Below, in pieces: positions 34,836 to 41,937 of a stretch of 64,000 nucleotides of DNA (positions within the stretch are counted from its first letter, which is position 1; each line of letters opens with the position of its first letter). The stretch lies in assembly GCA_965227745.1 (NCBI GenBank), contig OZ245769.1:1240001-1304000 (forward strand). The letters run 5' to 3'. This stretch comes from GAS368 sp965227745 (lineage in GTDB: Bacteria > Verrucomicrobiota > Verrucomicrobiia > Opitutales > Opitutaceae). A program made the position numbers and the translations under genes. Under the pieces are notes generated by a model. It was not told where the DNA came from. It searched no databases and saw only the letters and a list, made by a program, of their open reading frames with translations.

Positions 34836-35621
34836 ATGAAATTCTCCACCCGTCAGCTCTGCGTCTCGGCGTTCGCCTTTTTCTCACTGAGCGCGCCCCT
34901 GATCGCCGCAGAGGATCCGGCGATGCTGCGCATCGAGTCGCGTCCGGCGAAGGCGCTCCCGGCAGACCAGCCCAAATACGGCCCGCTCGCGGCGCTGGAG
35001 TTTGCCGGCGGTTACAAGGGCGAGGTGTACAAGCCCAACACGCTGTACTGCTACCCCGACGCGGTGGGCGTGCCATTTGGCGATTGCGAGAATATCATTC
35101 CGATGCACGCGACGCTTTGGACGCCGAAGCAGATCCGCGCGGACTTTGAGCGCCGCATGGCCGCCCTCCCCGAAGCCGAACGCAAGCAGGGTATCATCGT
35201 CATTTTGAAGACCGAGCGCTGCGCACCCAAAAGCCTGCGCGCGTGTACGGTCGCGACCGCCGCGCTTGAGAAACGCGCCACACCGCTCGCGGGCGATTTT
35301 CTGATCTACGGCCTCGTCATCAAGCCGCGCGACGAGGAGCGCAACAGCGCCGAACTCGCCGGCACCATCAAGATCGAGACCGGAATCGACGCGTGGAAAA
35401 ATGACGCCGCCGGCGAGTACAAATTCAAGCAAGGCCCCGGCGCCACCCTCGCCTTCCTCAGCCCCGTCGACGGCTCGCTGATCGTTCGCACGGATGCGAC
35501 GGCCCTGCGGCTCACCGAAACCGAATTTCAGAAGAACCAGGGCAAGACGCCGATGCTCCACGCCAAGCTCACGGAAGTGCTGGCGAAGCTCAAAGCGCCG
35601 GCGAAGGCGCAGAGCGAGTAA
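34836..35621 (+). CDS. Secreted hypothetical protein
   Basis: The ATG at 34836 (MKFSTRQLC) gives 261 residues with a signal peptide ending at about residue 24 (SAPLIAAED). The mature part has no recognised motif. It contains a Cys-containing segment, TLYCYPDAVG, and a mixed beta pattern, and it ends in a Lys/Ala-rich tail. It is probably periplasmic. A predicted sigma70 promoter with ideal spacing lies about 75 bases upstream, and the divergent AraC regulator may control it. It is followed by inverted-repeat island 3. Confidence 0.65.
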   Translation: MKFSTRQLCVSAFAFFSLSAPLIAAEDPAMLRIESRPAKALPADQPKYGPLAALEFAGGYKGEVYKPNTLYCYPDAVGVPFGDCENIIPMHATLWTPKQIRADFERRMAALPEAERKQGIIVILKTERCAPKSLRACTVATAALEKRATPLAGDFLIYGLVIKPRDEERNSAELAGTIKIETGIDAWKNDAAGEYKFKQGPGATLAFLSPVDGSLIVRTDATALRLTETEFQKNQGKTPMLHAKLTEVLAKLKAPAKAQSE

Positions 35622-35666
35622 ACGCGAGGGACATGAGTTGAAGAACTCGCCCCCGACCAAGGTAGG

Positions 35667-35849
35667 TTTTTACAGAAAAAAACGAAGGTAACGAAGAGTT
35701 GGGAGTAACCGTACGGACGAGGTGCAGCGCAGCTCGTGGGGCCGCATTTTCGCAGGAGCGGACCGAGGCAACAGAGCGATCCCCGAGGTGCGTACACTCG
35801 GGACTCTTCGTTACCTTCGTTTTCTTTCGTTCAAATCCTTCTGTAAAAA
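35667..35849. repeat. Purine-rich inverted-repeat island 3
   Basis: The left arm (35667-35699) begins TTTTTACAGAA and ends AACGAAGGTAACGAAGAGT. The right arm (35813-35849 on the opposite strand) carries the same start and end with extra bases between. The spacer is about 113 bases. It lies between convergent genes. Confidence 0.75.
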
Positions 35850-35856
35850 TCCTCTC

Positions 35857-36297
35857 TTATCCCGCCGATCCGTTTTTGCGGGAGTGGAGGCAGAGGCGGT
35901 TGCCGTCGGGATCGGCGATCCACGCCATCCAGCACACGCTGGTCTCGACCGGCTCGATGAGGATTTTCACGCCGCGCTGGCGGCACTGTTCGATGGCGGC
36001 CGGCACGTCATCGACGGCGAGCGCGACGCAGGCCGCACCTTGCCAGTCCCACTCCGGGCCGCGCTTGGGATCGGGGCCGTTGAGGCAGAGCGTGATGGGC
36101 TCGGTGGCGAATTCGCTCCAGAAGTCCTCCCACTCCTCGCCCGGCGCGAAGCCGAACATCGTCTGGTAGAATTGGCGCGTGGCGCGGATATCCTTCGTAG
36201 TGTACATCACGAAATCGAGCGCGCGCACGGGAATCACGGCTTGCTTCGAGGAAAGCGTCTTCTGCTTGGCAGGTTTTTTCTGAGGCTTGGTGGACAT
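35857..36297 (-). CDS. VOC superfamily (glyoxalase-like) protein
   Basis: A 146-residue protein. The first 25 residues are a Lys/Gln-rich extension; the rest is a single glyoxalase/bleomycin-resistance domain with ALDFVMYTTKDIRATRQFYQ, EFATEPITLCLNG and AWIADPDGNRLCLHS. Metal ligands in such domains are usually a His and Glu pair; I see a plausible late ligand but cannot confirm a full set. It has an operator-like palindrome (36325-36342) and a TATAAC box upstream. Substrate unknown. Confidence 0.9.
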   Translation of the reverse strand: MSTKPQKKPAKQKTLSSKQAVIPVRALDFVMYTTKDIRATRQFYQTMFGFAPGEEWEDFWSEFATEPITLCLNGPDPKRGPEWDWQGAACVALAVDDVPAAIEQCRQRGVKILIEPVETSVCWMAWIADPDGNRLCLHSRKNGSAG

Positions 36298-36308
36298 GGT
36301 GGGCGGTG

Positions 36309-36342
36309 GTTATAGCGCGCCCCACTGACAGCCTTATGTCAG
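36309..36342 (-). promoter_or_regulatory. Operator-like palindrome and -10 box before the VOC gene
   Basis: CTGACA-GCCTTA-TGTCAG (36325-36342) lies 28-45 bases upstream of the VOC start. A TATAAC box (minus strand, 36309-36314) sits between them. No -35 hexamer is seen, and the palindrome covers its expected place. This suggests a regulated promoter. Similar TGACAN-NTGTCA sites are bound by WYL/YafY-type regulators, which is inference here. Confidence 0.4.
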
Positions 36343-36455
36343 CAGCGGTGCCGCGTAGGTCAAAGTCCTCAGGACGCACTTGGCGACTCGGCGCGTGATT
36401 TGCTCCGTGTAGGCGTCCCGCCTTCTGCGCCTCAACCTTCAACTTCTCTTCCGTC

Positions 36456-37049
36456 ATGCTTGGCCTCACCTCCCTCGGCGTCGTTCACACCGCGATCAGC
36501 TTGGTCGCCCTCGGTTCTGGTTTCTTCGCTTTGCTGCGTGATCGCGAAATCAAATCCCACACTCGTCTTGGCCAAGTTTACATTGCGACCACTGCGCTCA
36601 CGTGCCTCACGGGCTTTGGCATTTTCCAACATGGCGGGTTCGGCGCGCCGCACGCGCTGGGCGTGATCACGCTCCTCGTACTCGGCATCGCTTGGCTGGC
36701 CGGTGCGAAGAGATTCTTCGGTCGCTTCTCACCTTTCGTCGAGATCGTGAGTTACTCCCTCACCTTCTTCTTTCACCTCGTGCCCGGCTTCACCGAGACA
36801 CTCACCCGCCTCCCGGTCGGCGCGCCTCTCGCAAAAAATCAGGATGACCCCAAACTACAGGCGATCCTCGGCGTGTGCGTCCTGCTCTTCTTAGCCGGCT
36901 CGATCTGGCAGGTGCAGCAGTTGAAGAAAAGATCCGCGCCGAGTCGGCTTCGCCGCTCGTGGCCGGTCAGACGTAAAGGGGCTGAGCGCCCGCGCTCTTT
37001 TCGTCGAGGGGGAGGCAGCGCACCCGCTCGCTTTCGAAACATTTTCTAA
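36456..37049 (+). CDS. Predicted membrane protein with five hydrophobic segments
   Basis: A 197-residue protein. Hydrophobic segments at about residues 7-25, 43-60, 67-84, 92-110 and 131-148 suggest an integral membrane protein, similar to small DUF2306-like proteins, but this is not a firm match. The last 40 residues after QQLKKR are Arg/Pro/Ser-rich and look like read-through into non-coding sequence, so the natural stop may have been lost. The leader is pyrimidine-rich. It precedes the ArsR operon and is divergent from the VOC gene. Confidence 0.72.
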   Translation: MLGLTSLGVVHTAISLVALGSGFFALLRDREIKSHTRLGQVYIATTALTCLTGFGIFQHGGFGAPHALGVITLLVLGIAWLAGAKRFFGRFSPFVEIVSYSLTFFFHLVPGFTETLTRLPVGAPLAKNQDDPKLQAILGVCVLLFLAGSIWQVQQLKKRSAPSRLRRSWPVRRKGAERPRSFRRGGGSAPARFRNIF

Positions 37050-37072
37050 AGCGCACTTGACGCGACGGTTTA

Positions 37073-37092
37073 ATTTAACCATTTGGTTAAAT
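37073..37092 (+). promoter_or_regulatory. ArsR-type operator palindrome
   Basis: ATTTAACCA-TT-TGGTTAAAT is a perfect 20-base palindrome, ending 19 bases before the ArsR start. A TTGACG box at 37057-37062 lies just upstream. Its AT-rich form and position fit autoregulation by the adjacent winged-helix repressor. Confidence 0.72.
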
Positions 37093-37111
37093 ACAAACCG
37101 CGCCGCCCTCG

Positions 37112-37564
37112 ATGTCCCCTGACCGCCTTAGCCTCACGTTTTCCGCCCTCGCCGATCCGACGCGGCGGGCGATTCTCACTCGCCTGAGCCGGGGCGAGAC
37201 GACGGTGAATGAGTTGGCCGAGCCTTTCTCCATGAGCCTGCCGGCGATCTCGAAGCACCTGAAGGTGCTAGAGCGCACGGGGCTCATCGAGCGAAGCCGC
37301 GCGGCGCAATGGCGGCCCTGCAAGCTCCAGGCCGCGCCGCTCAAGGAGGCGACCGACTGGCTCGAGTACTACCGGAAATTCTGGGAGCAGAGCTTCGACC
37401 GCCTCGAGGTTTACCTCCAGGAACTGCAGGCGAAGGAAAAGGCCGCACCAGCCTCGACTGCCACTACTGCTCCCGCCAGCGCACCGGCGCCTGCTCCCTC
37501 CGCGCCAGCACCAGCCGTCGCACCTTCACCCACGACCGGTAAAAAACCGCGCGCCAAGAAATAG
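37112..37564 (+). CDS. ArsR-family transcriptional regulator
   Basis: A 150-residue protein. Residues 1-95 form a winged-helix domain with ALADPTRRAILTRLSRGETTVNELAEPF and the recognition helix MSLPAISKHLKVLERTGLI. The metal-binding ELCVCDL motif of ArsR/SmtB is absent, so it is not a metal sensor; this subtype is the one usually encoded beside AHSA1/SRPBCC genes. The tail from about residue 112 is Ala/Pro-rich and disordered. A perfect palindrome precedes it. It is the first gene of a co-directional run ending near 41225. Confidence 0.93.
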   Translation: MSPDRLSLTFSALADPTRRAILTRLSRGETTVNELAEPFSMSLPAISKHLKVLERTGLIERSRAAQWRPCKLQAAPLKEATDWLEYYRKFWEQSFDRLEVYLQELQAKEKAAPASTATTAPASAPAPAPSAPAPAVAPSPTTGKKPRAKK

Positions 37565-37607
37565 TTTCCACGCCCCCTCTCAATTTCGCCTCCGCACCTC
37601 CTTCATC

Positions 37608-38522
37608 ATGTCTTCCGCCAAAGCCGCCACCGATACCTCCGACCGCGAGATGGTTATCACTCGAATTGTCTCCGCCCCACGCGACCTCGTTTACGCCGCC
37701 TTCACTGATCCGCAGCATCTGCCGCACTGGTGGGGACCGCGCGGCTTCACGATCACGACGCACTCGATCGATGTCCGCCCCGGCGGCACGTGGAATTTCA
37801 TCATGCACGGGCCGGATGGCACCAATTACGATAACAAGATCGTCTACCGCGAAGTCGAAAAGCCCGCGCGCCTCGTGTATGCGCACATGGCAGCGGATGA
37901 AAACGAACGCGGCTCGTTCGTGACGACCATCACCCTCGAGAGCATTGGCGAGAAGACCAAGGTCACGCTGCGCGCGGTGTTTCGCACCCCCGAGCAGCGC
38001 GACGAGGTTCTCAAGGCCGCCAACGCCATCGAGGGCGGCAAGCAGACGCTCGAGCGCCTCAGCCACCATCTAGCCTCGATCAAGAACTCCAATCGGGAAA
38101 TCTTCAGCAGCCGCGTGCTCCACGCCACACGCGAAGAGGTCTTCGCCACCTTCAGCAATCCGCAGCGGCTCGCGCAGTGGTGGGGACCCAAGGGCTTCAC
38201 CAATGGTTTCAGCACCTTCGAGTTTCGTCCCGGCGGGAAATGGATCTTCGTCATGCGCGGACCGGATGGGGCGGAATATCCCAACGAGTCGGAGTTCATG
38301 GAGATCACGCCACCGAGCCGCATCGTCTTCGAGCACGCCCGCACGATGCACTGGTTTAAGATGACCATCGATCTCGTCGCCCTGCCCGACGGCAAGACCG
38401 AGATTAACTGGCGCATGGAGTTTGAAACCGCCGAGGAGGTCACGCGGCTCCGCACCTTCATCTCCGAGGCTAACCAGCAGAATTTCGACCGCCTCGAAGC
38501 CCACCTCGCCCTCACGAAATAA
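37608..38522 (+). CDS. Tandem AHSA1/SRPBCC-domain protein
   Basis: A 304-residue protein made of two SRPBCC (AHSA1/ATPase activator-like) domains: about residues 14-155 and 162-304. Each has the start RVxxAxREEVxxxFxxPxxLxxWWGPxGFT and a central FRPGG/VRPGG. The two domains are clearly related, so an internal duplication is likely. The fold forms a hydrophobic cavity for lipids or aromatic molecules; the ligand is unknown. The pyrimidine-rich leader supports the start. It follows the ArsR gene by 43 bases. Confidence 0.92.
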   Translation: MSSAKAATDTSDREMVITRIVSAPRDLVYAAFTDPQHLPHWWGPRGFTITTHSIDVRPGGTWNFIMHGPDGTNYDNKIVYREVEKPARLVYAHMAADENERGSFVTTITLESIGEKTKVTLRAVFRTPEQRDEVLKAANAIEGGKQTLERLSHHLASIKNSNREIFSSRVLHATREEVFATFSNPQRLAQWWGPKGFTNGFSTFEFRPGGKWIFVMRGPDGAEYPNESEFMEITPPSRIVFEHARTMHWFKMTIDLVALPDGKTEINWRMEFETAEEVTRLRTFISEANQQNFDRLEAHLALTK

Positions 38523-38527
38523 TTTCC

Positions 38528-39019
38528 ATGAACATGCCCAACGCCGCCGACACTTCTGATCGCGAAATCATCCTCTCCCGCGAATTCGACGCCCCGCGCG
38601 AGCTCGTGTGGGAGGCCTGGACCAATCCCGTGCACCTCGTGAAGTGGTGGGGACCACAGGGCTTCACCACGACGATTCACGAGATGGACGTACGCCCCGG
38701 CGGCGTGATGCGCCACACCATGCATGGGCCCGATGGCACGAACTACGCGAACAAGAGCCACTTCGTCGAGGTCGTGAGACCGGAGCGCATCGTCTATCAA
38801 CACGGCGGCGGCAAGGAGGGTGGCGGGCCCGCCGTGCAGTTTATGGCGACGTGGACGTTTGAAGCCCTTGGCCCACGTCGGAGCCGGCTGACGATTCATC
38901 AAGTCTTCCCCACCCCCGAGGTCCGCGCCATCATCGTCAATACCTACGGCGCCATCGAGGGCGGCAAGCAGACGCTGGCACGTCTCGGCGAGTTCCTGCC
39001 GACGCTGGAGGCGAAATAA
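38528..39019 (+). CDS. AHSA1/SRPBCC-domain protein
   Basis: A 163-residue single-domain protein starting 5 bases after the tandem gene. It is most similar to the first domain of that protein: shared segments are DTSDRE, WWGP, GFTTT, DVRPGG, MHGPDGTNY and AIEGGKQTLARL. It probably arose by duplication within the cluster. The domain binds a hydrophobic ligand; no enzyme activity can be named. It is part of the ArsR operon. Confidence 0.92.
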   Translation: MNMPNAADTSDREIILSREFDAPRELVWEAWTNPVHLVKWWGPQGFTTTIHEMDVRPGGVMRHTMHGPDGTNYANKSHFVEVVRPERIVYQHGGGKEGGGPAVQFMATWTFEALGPRRSRLTIHQVFPTPEVRAIIVNTYGAIEGGKQTLARLGEFLPTLEAK

Positions 39020-39083
39020 CTTCGGGGAGTGTCCGGAGCGCGAGGTATCGTTCGTTGGGAGTATGAACACCCACCACACTCCC

Positions 39084-39563
39084 ATGAAAACCAGCTCCCT
39101 CATCGACGCGCCGCAGATTGTACAAACAGCCGCGCAGCACACCGCCTTGATTCACCTCGTCATCCCCAAGGATCAAATCCAAGAGCTGATGGGCCCCGGC
39201 ATCGAAGAACTCATGTCCACCGTGGGCTCGCAGGGCATTCAGATCATCGGCCCGTGGTTTACGCATCATAATCGCATGTCGCCCGACCAGTGGGATTTCG
39301 AGATTAGCGTGCCCGTCGCTTCGCCGATCAAAGCCGCAGGCCGCGTAAAGCCCGGCACGTGGCCGGCGATGAAGATGGTGCGGACCCACTATCGCGGGCC
39401 CTTCGAACAGCTCGGGGAGGCGTGGGGCGAATTCGATGGCTGGACCGAAGCCAATAAAATCAACACCGATGACGAACTCTGGGAGGTCTACCTCGTAGGA
39501 CCGGAAAGTGGCCCTGACTCGTCGAAGTGGACCACGCAACTAAGCCGCCGTGTCATCGCCTGA
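39084..39563 (+). CDS. GyrI-like small-molecule-binding protein
   Basis: A start at 39084 (MKTSSLID) gives 159 residues; the ATG at 39063 would add 7. The sequence is a stand-alone GyrI/AraC-effector-like domain, with QHTALIHLVIPKDQIQELMG near the start, WDFEISVPVASP in the middle and a GPFEQLGEAWGEFDGW helix. Stand-alone GyrI domains bind lipophilic compounds or act as hydrolases, but I cannot say which applies here. The gene lies 64 bases after the SRPBCC gene, in the same direction. Confidence 0.85.
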   Translation: MKTSSLIDAPQIVQTAAQHTALIHLVIPKDQIQELMGPGIEELMSTVGSQGIQIIGPWFTHHNRMSPDQWDFEISVPVASPIKAAGRVKPGTWPAMKMVRTHYRGPFEQLGEAWGEFDGWTEANKINTDDELWEVYLVGPESGPDSSKWTTQLSRRVIA

Positions 39564-39624
39564 CACTCACCCAGCCTCGCCTCTCTCCCTTCATCCGTCA
39601 CTCTGACTGCCTCCCCTCCCCGCC

Positions 39625-40179
39625 ATGCTCACGACCATTCTTCTCATCATCGCCGGCCTGATCGCCGTGTTTCTCATCGCCGCGGCTCGCCAACCCGATC
39701 ACTTCACGTACTCGCGCAGCATCGTGATTGCCGCACCCGCCTCCGCCGCGTTTCCTTATTTCAACAATATGCGCAAGTGGCAGGAGATGTCGCCCTACGT
39801 GCGCCTCGACCCCAGCGCCAAGTACACGTTTTCCGGGCCCGAGTCCGGCGTCGGCGCGAAGATCGCGTGGGACGGCAACGGCCAAGTGGGCGCGGGCAGC
39901 ATGATCATCGAGGAAAGCAAGCCCAACGACACCGTGCGCCTGCGCCTCGCGTTTCTCCGCCCCTTCGCCTGCAACAACACGGTGCTCTTCACCCTCCAAG
40001 AATCCGGCGGGCAGACCACCGTGACGTGGGCGATGTCGGGCCAGAGTAAATTTATCACCAAGGCCATGGGCGTGCTCATCAACATGGATAAAATGTGCGG
40101 CAAGCAATTCGAGGAAGGCCTCGCCAATCTCAAGCGCCTCACCGAAAGCAGCACCAAGGCGAAACCCGTCACGGCATGA
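39625..40179 (+). CDS. SRPBCC (polyketide cyclase-like) protein with N-terminal helix
   Basis: A 184-residue protein. Residues 1-22 form a hydrophobic helix (TTILLIIAGLIAVFLIAAA), probably a membrane anchor or signal. The rest is an SRPBCC domain of the polyketide cyclase group, with SRSIVIAAPASAAFPYFNNMRKW and FTLQESGGQTTVTWAMSG. The last 40 residues include TKAMGVLINMDKMCGKQFEEGL. It would present its ligand pocket at the membrane or in the periplasm. It lies 61 bases after the GyrI-like gene. Confidence 0.88.
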   Translation: MLTTILLIIAGLIAVFLIAAARQPDHFTYSRSIVIAAPASAAFPYFNNMRKWQEMSPYVRLDPSAKYTFSGPESGVGAKIAWDGNGQVGAGSMIIEESKPNDTVRLRLAFLRPFACNNTVLFTLQESGGQTTVTWAMSGQSKFITKAMGVLINMDKMCGKQFEEGLANLKRLTESSTKAKPVTA

Positions 40180-40242
40180 TCGAAGTCGCGGTGCCGCAGC
40201 AGCAACGCCTTTTCCCCACCCGTTCCCTACGCCACCTCACCA

Positions 40243-40641
40243 ATGAAAAATCCCACCGACACCACCGCCCCGATCTCGAAAGGCGCTCTCTGGGCCGGCC
40301 GCATCATGAGCTATCTACCCGTGCCGATGTTTCTCATGAGCGCGGTCTTTAAATTTTCGCCCAATGAAGAAGCGGCCAAGGGCTTCGAGCATCTCGGCGT
40401 TTCACTGAGCCAGGCGCCGGCCCTCGGCATCCTCGAACTGATCTGCCTGGCCATCTATCTGATTCCTCGCACGGCGGTGCTCGGCGCCATTTTGCTCACC
40501 GGGTATCTCGGTGGCGCGACCGCGATCCACGTGCGCGTCGGCGATCCGTTTTTCATGACACCGCTGCTCGGCATCCTTCTCTGGGGCGGGCTTTGGTTGC
40601 GCGATCGGCGCCTGCAGGTGCTCATTCCGCTGCAGCGCTGA
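40243..40641 (+). CDS. DoxX-family membrane protein
   Basis: A 132-residue protein with four hydrophobic segments at about residues 20-38, 57-77, 79-95 and 100-125. The pattern KGFEHLGVSLSQAPALGILEL followed by TAVLGAILLTGYLGGATAIHVR is typical of DoxX proteins. The family links to redox or respiratory membrane complexes, but functions vary. It lies in the same direction as the SRPBCC genes, 63 bases after the previous gene. A pyrimidine-rich leader supports the start. Confidence 0.9.
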   Translation: MKNPTDTTAPISKGALWAGRIMSYLPVPMFLMSAVFKFSPNEEAAKGFEHLGVSLSQAPALGILELICLAIYLIPRTAVLGAILLTGYLGGATAIHVRVGDPFFMTPLLGILLWGGLWLRDRRLQVLIPLQR

Positions 40642-40712
40642 CGGGGAGCCCCCGGTCTGCGCTTAAACCTATACTCCCTACTGCTCCCATCACTCTCCTC
40701 CTCTATCATCTC

Positions 40713-41225
40713 ATGACCGCTCCCGCGCCGTCCCTCGGTAATCCATTTATCATCTCCCGCGTCCTCAATGCGCCGCGCGCCCTCGTCTGGAAAGCGTGGA
40801 CGGATCCCGAGGAACTTAAGCTGTGGTTCGGGCCCAAGGGCTTCACGATGCCGGTATGCACGATGGAGTTTCGCCCGGGCGGCGTGTTCCACTACTGCCT
40901 GCGCGGGCCCAACGGCGCCGAGATGTGGGGCAAGTGGGTCTTCAAGGAAATCACGCCGCCGGAGAAGATCGTGTTGGTGAACTCCTTCTCCGATGCCGCC
41001 GGCAATCTCACCCGTCATCCCATGGCCCCCATGTGGCCGGCCGAGTCGCTCTCGACCACGACCTTTGTCGAGCAAGACGGCAAGACCACCCTCACGCTCG
41101 AATGGCGTCCGTACAATGCCAGTGCCGAGGAAAGCGCCTTCTTCGACGGGGCGCACGACGGCATGCGCGGCGGTTGGGGCGGGACGTTTGCACAGTTGGA
41201 AGAATATCTGGCGAAGATCTCTTAA
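40713..41225 (+). CDS. AHSA1/SRPBCC-domain protein
   Basis: The ATG at 40713 gives 170 residues. The domain reads ISRVLNAPRALVWKAWTDPEEL, then WFGPKGFTMPV, EFRPGGVFHYC and GWGGTFAQLEEYL. The longer upstream frame overlaps the DoxX gene and is not coding-like. It is the fourth AHSA1-type domain in the cluster. It is the last gene of the co-directional run that starts with ArsR. Confidence 0.92.
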   Translation: MTAPAPSLGNPFIISRVLNAPRALVWKAWTDPEELKLWFGPKGFTMPVCTMEFRPGGVFHYCLRGPNGAEMWGKWVFKEITPPEKIVLVNSFSDAAGNLTRHPMAPMWPAESLSTTTFVEQDGKTTLTLEWRPYNASAEESAFFDGAHDGMRGGWGGTFAQLEEYLAKIS

Positions 41226-41247
41226 CCAACCAGACTCGGCATCGACA

Positions 41248-41700
41248 ATGGCTGAGGCTGAAAACGTCCAAAGTATTCTCGAAGAATACGCCTACTTATG
41301 GGAGTCGGGAGAATGGACTTTGCACGTGACCAACGTGTCACGTGCAAAGATCACCTTCATTTTCTCGACTGGAAAACCTACTCTTCAAGAACTGGTCGCC
41401 ATCCGACCACTGTTGTCGAAGTTCGCAAATGCACCGATCTCAGAGCTTAAAACCGCGCTGGAAAATGTAGCGGAATTTTTCGCGGGAGAGTTTGACGGCA
41501 TAGGGGCTCGGAGAATGGAAGCCGAGGCCAAAGCCCGGGGACTACAAGTCCGGCGCGACGACACGTCGTTTCTCGCGAAGAGTCCGGTGAGCAAAGATGG
41601 AAAAATTTTCGCACTCATCGACAACGATGTAATTTCGCGATTGGTAACCGCCGAAATGGAGCGGCGCGGAGTACCCATTGTGCACGGAGAGGCCGATTGA
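41248..41700 (+). CDS. Hypothetical protein, atypical composition
   Basis: The ATG at 41248 gives 150 residues starting MAEAENVQSILEEYAYL. The sequence is lower in GC than the SRPBCC genes and carries many Lys, Glu and Phe codons. No motif is recognised. The C-terminus DNDVISRLVTAEMERRGVP looks helical. An exact inverted repeat with 13-base arms lies inside the gene at 41318-41349. It starts 22 bases after the previous stop, so it may be read with the operon, but its composition suggests separate origin. Confidence 0.55.
   Translation: MAEAENVQSILEEYAYLWESGEWTLHVTNVSRAKITFIFSTGKPTLQELVAIRPLLSKFANAPISELKTALENVAEFFAGEFDGIGARRMEAEAKARGLQVRRDDTSFLAKSPVSKDGKIFALIDNDVISRLVTAEMERRGVPIVHGEAD
41318..41349. 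repeat. Perfect 13-base inverted repeat inside a gene
   Basis: CTTTGCACGTGAC and GTCACGTGCAAAG (41318-41330 and 41337-41349) are exact reverse complements with a 6-base spacer, CAACGT. It lies wholly inside the coding frame of the hypothetical protein. Confidence 0.85.
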
Positions 41701-41740
41701 TTTGGGCGCGCACGAAGTTGCGTTGCCACTGCCCACTGAG

Positions 41741-41768
41741 GCACCGCTCGCTCACGCTCACGGCTACC
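41741..41768 (-). repeat. Dispersed repeat, GGTAGCCGTGAGCG type
   Basis: On the minus strand it reads GGTAGCCGTGAGCG then GAGCGAGCGG. It corresponds to the element at 20751-20777. Confidence 0.6.
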
Positions 41769-41837
41769 AATCAGCGGTGACCCGCGCGTGGGCGTGATCG
41801 GCTTACTGGCGTTCGCCGCTACGGTCGATCCTCCGAA

Positions 41838-41873
41838 AAGAAAAAGCCGCGGCGCCTCATCGGCGATCGCGGC
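41838..41873 (-). terminator. Rho-independent terminator of the aminotransferase gene
   Basis: On the minus strand the stem AAGCCGCG...CGCGGCTT is followed by TTTTTCTTTTC. It lies 65 bases beyond the aminotransferase stop. The hairpin is symmetrical enough to act in both directions, but the T-run is on the minus strand. Confidence 0.7.
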
Positions 41874-41937
41874 TTGGAATTTTTATCGAGACTGTTCTTC
41901 GCGCTTAACTCGAAGCCAGCTTAACTTACCTCAGCCC

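Noticed and set aside
35700..35812. Spacer of inverted-repeat island 3 as a small insertion sequence
   Set aside because: It is about 113 bases with no transposase and no clear target duplication, so only the repeat arms are reported.
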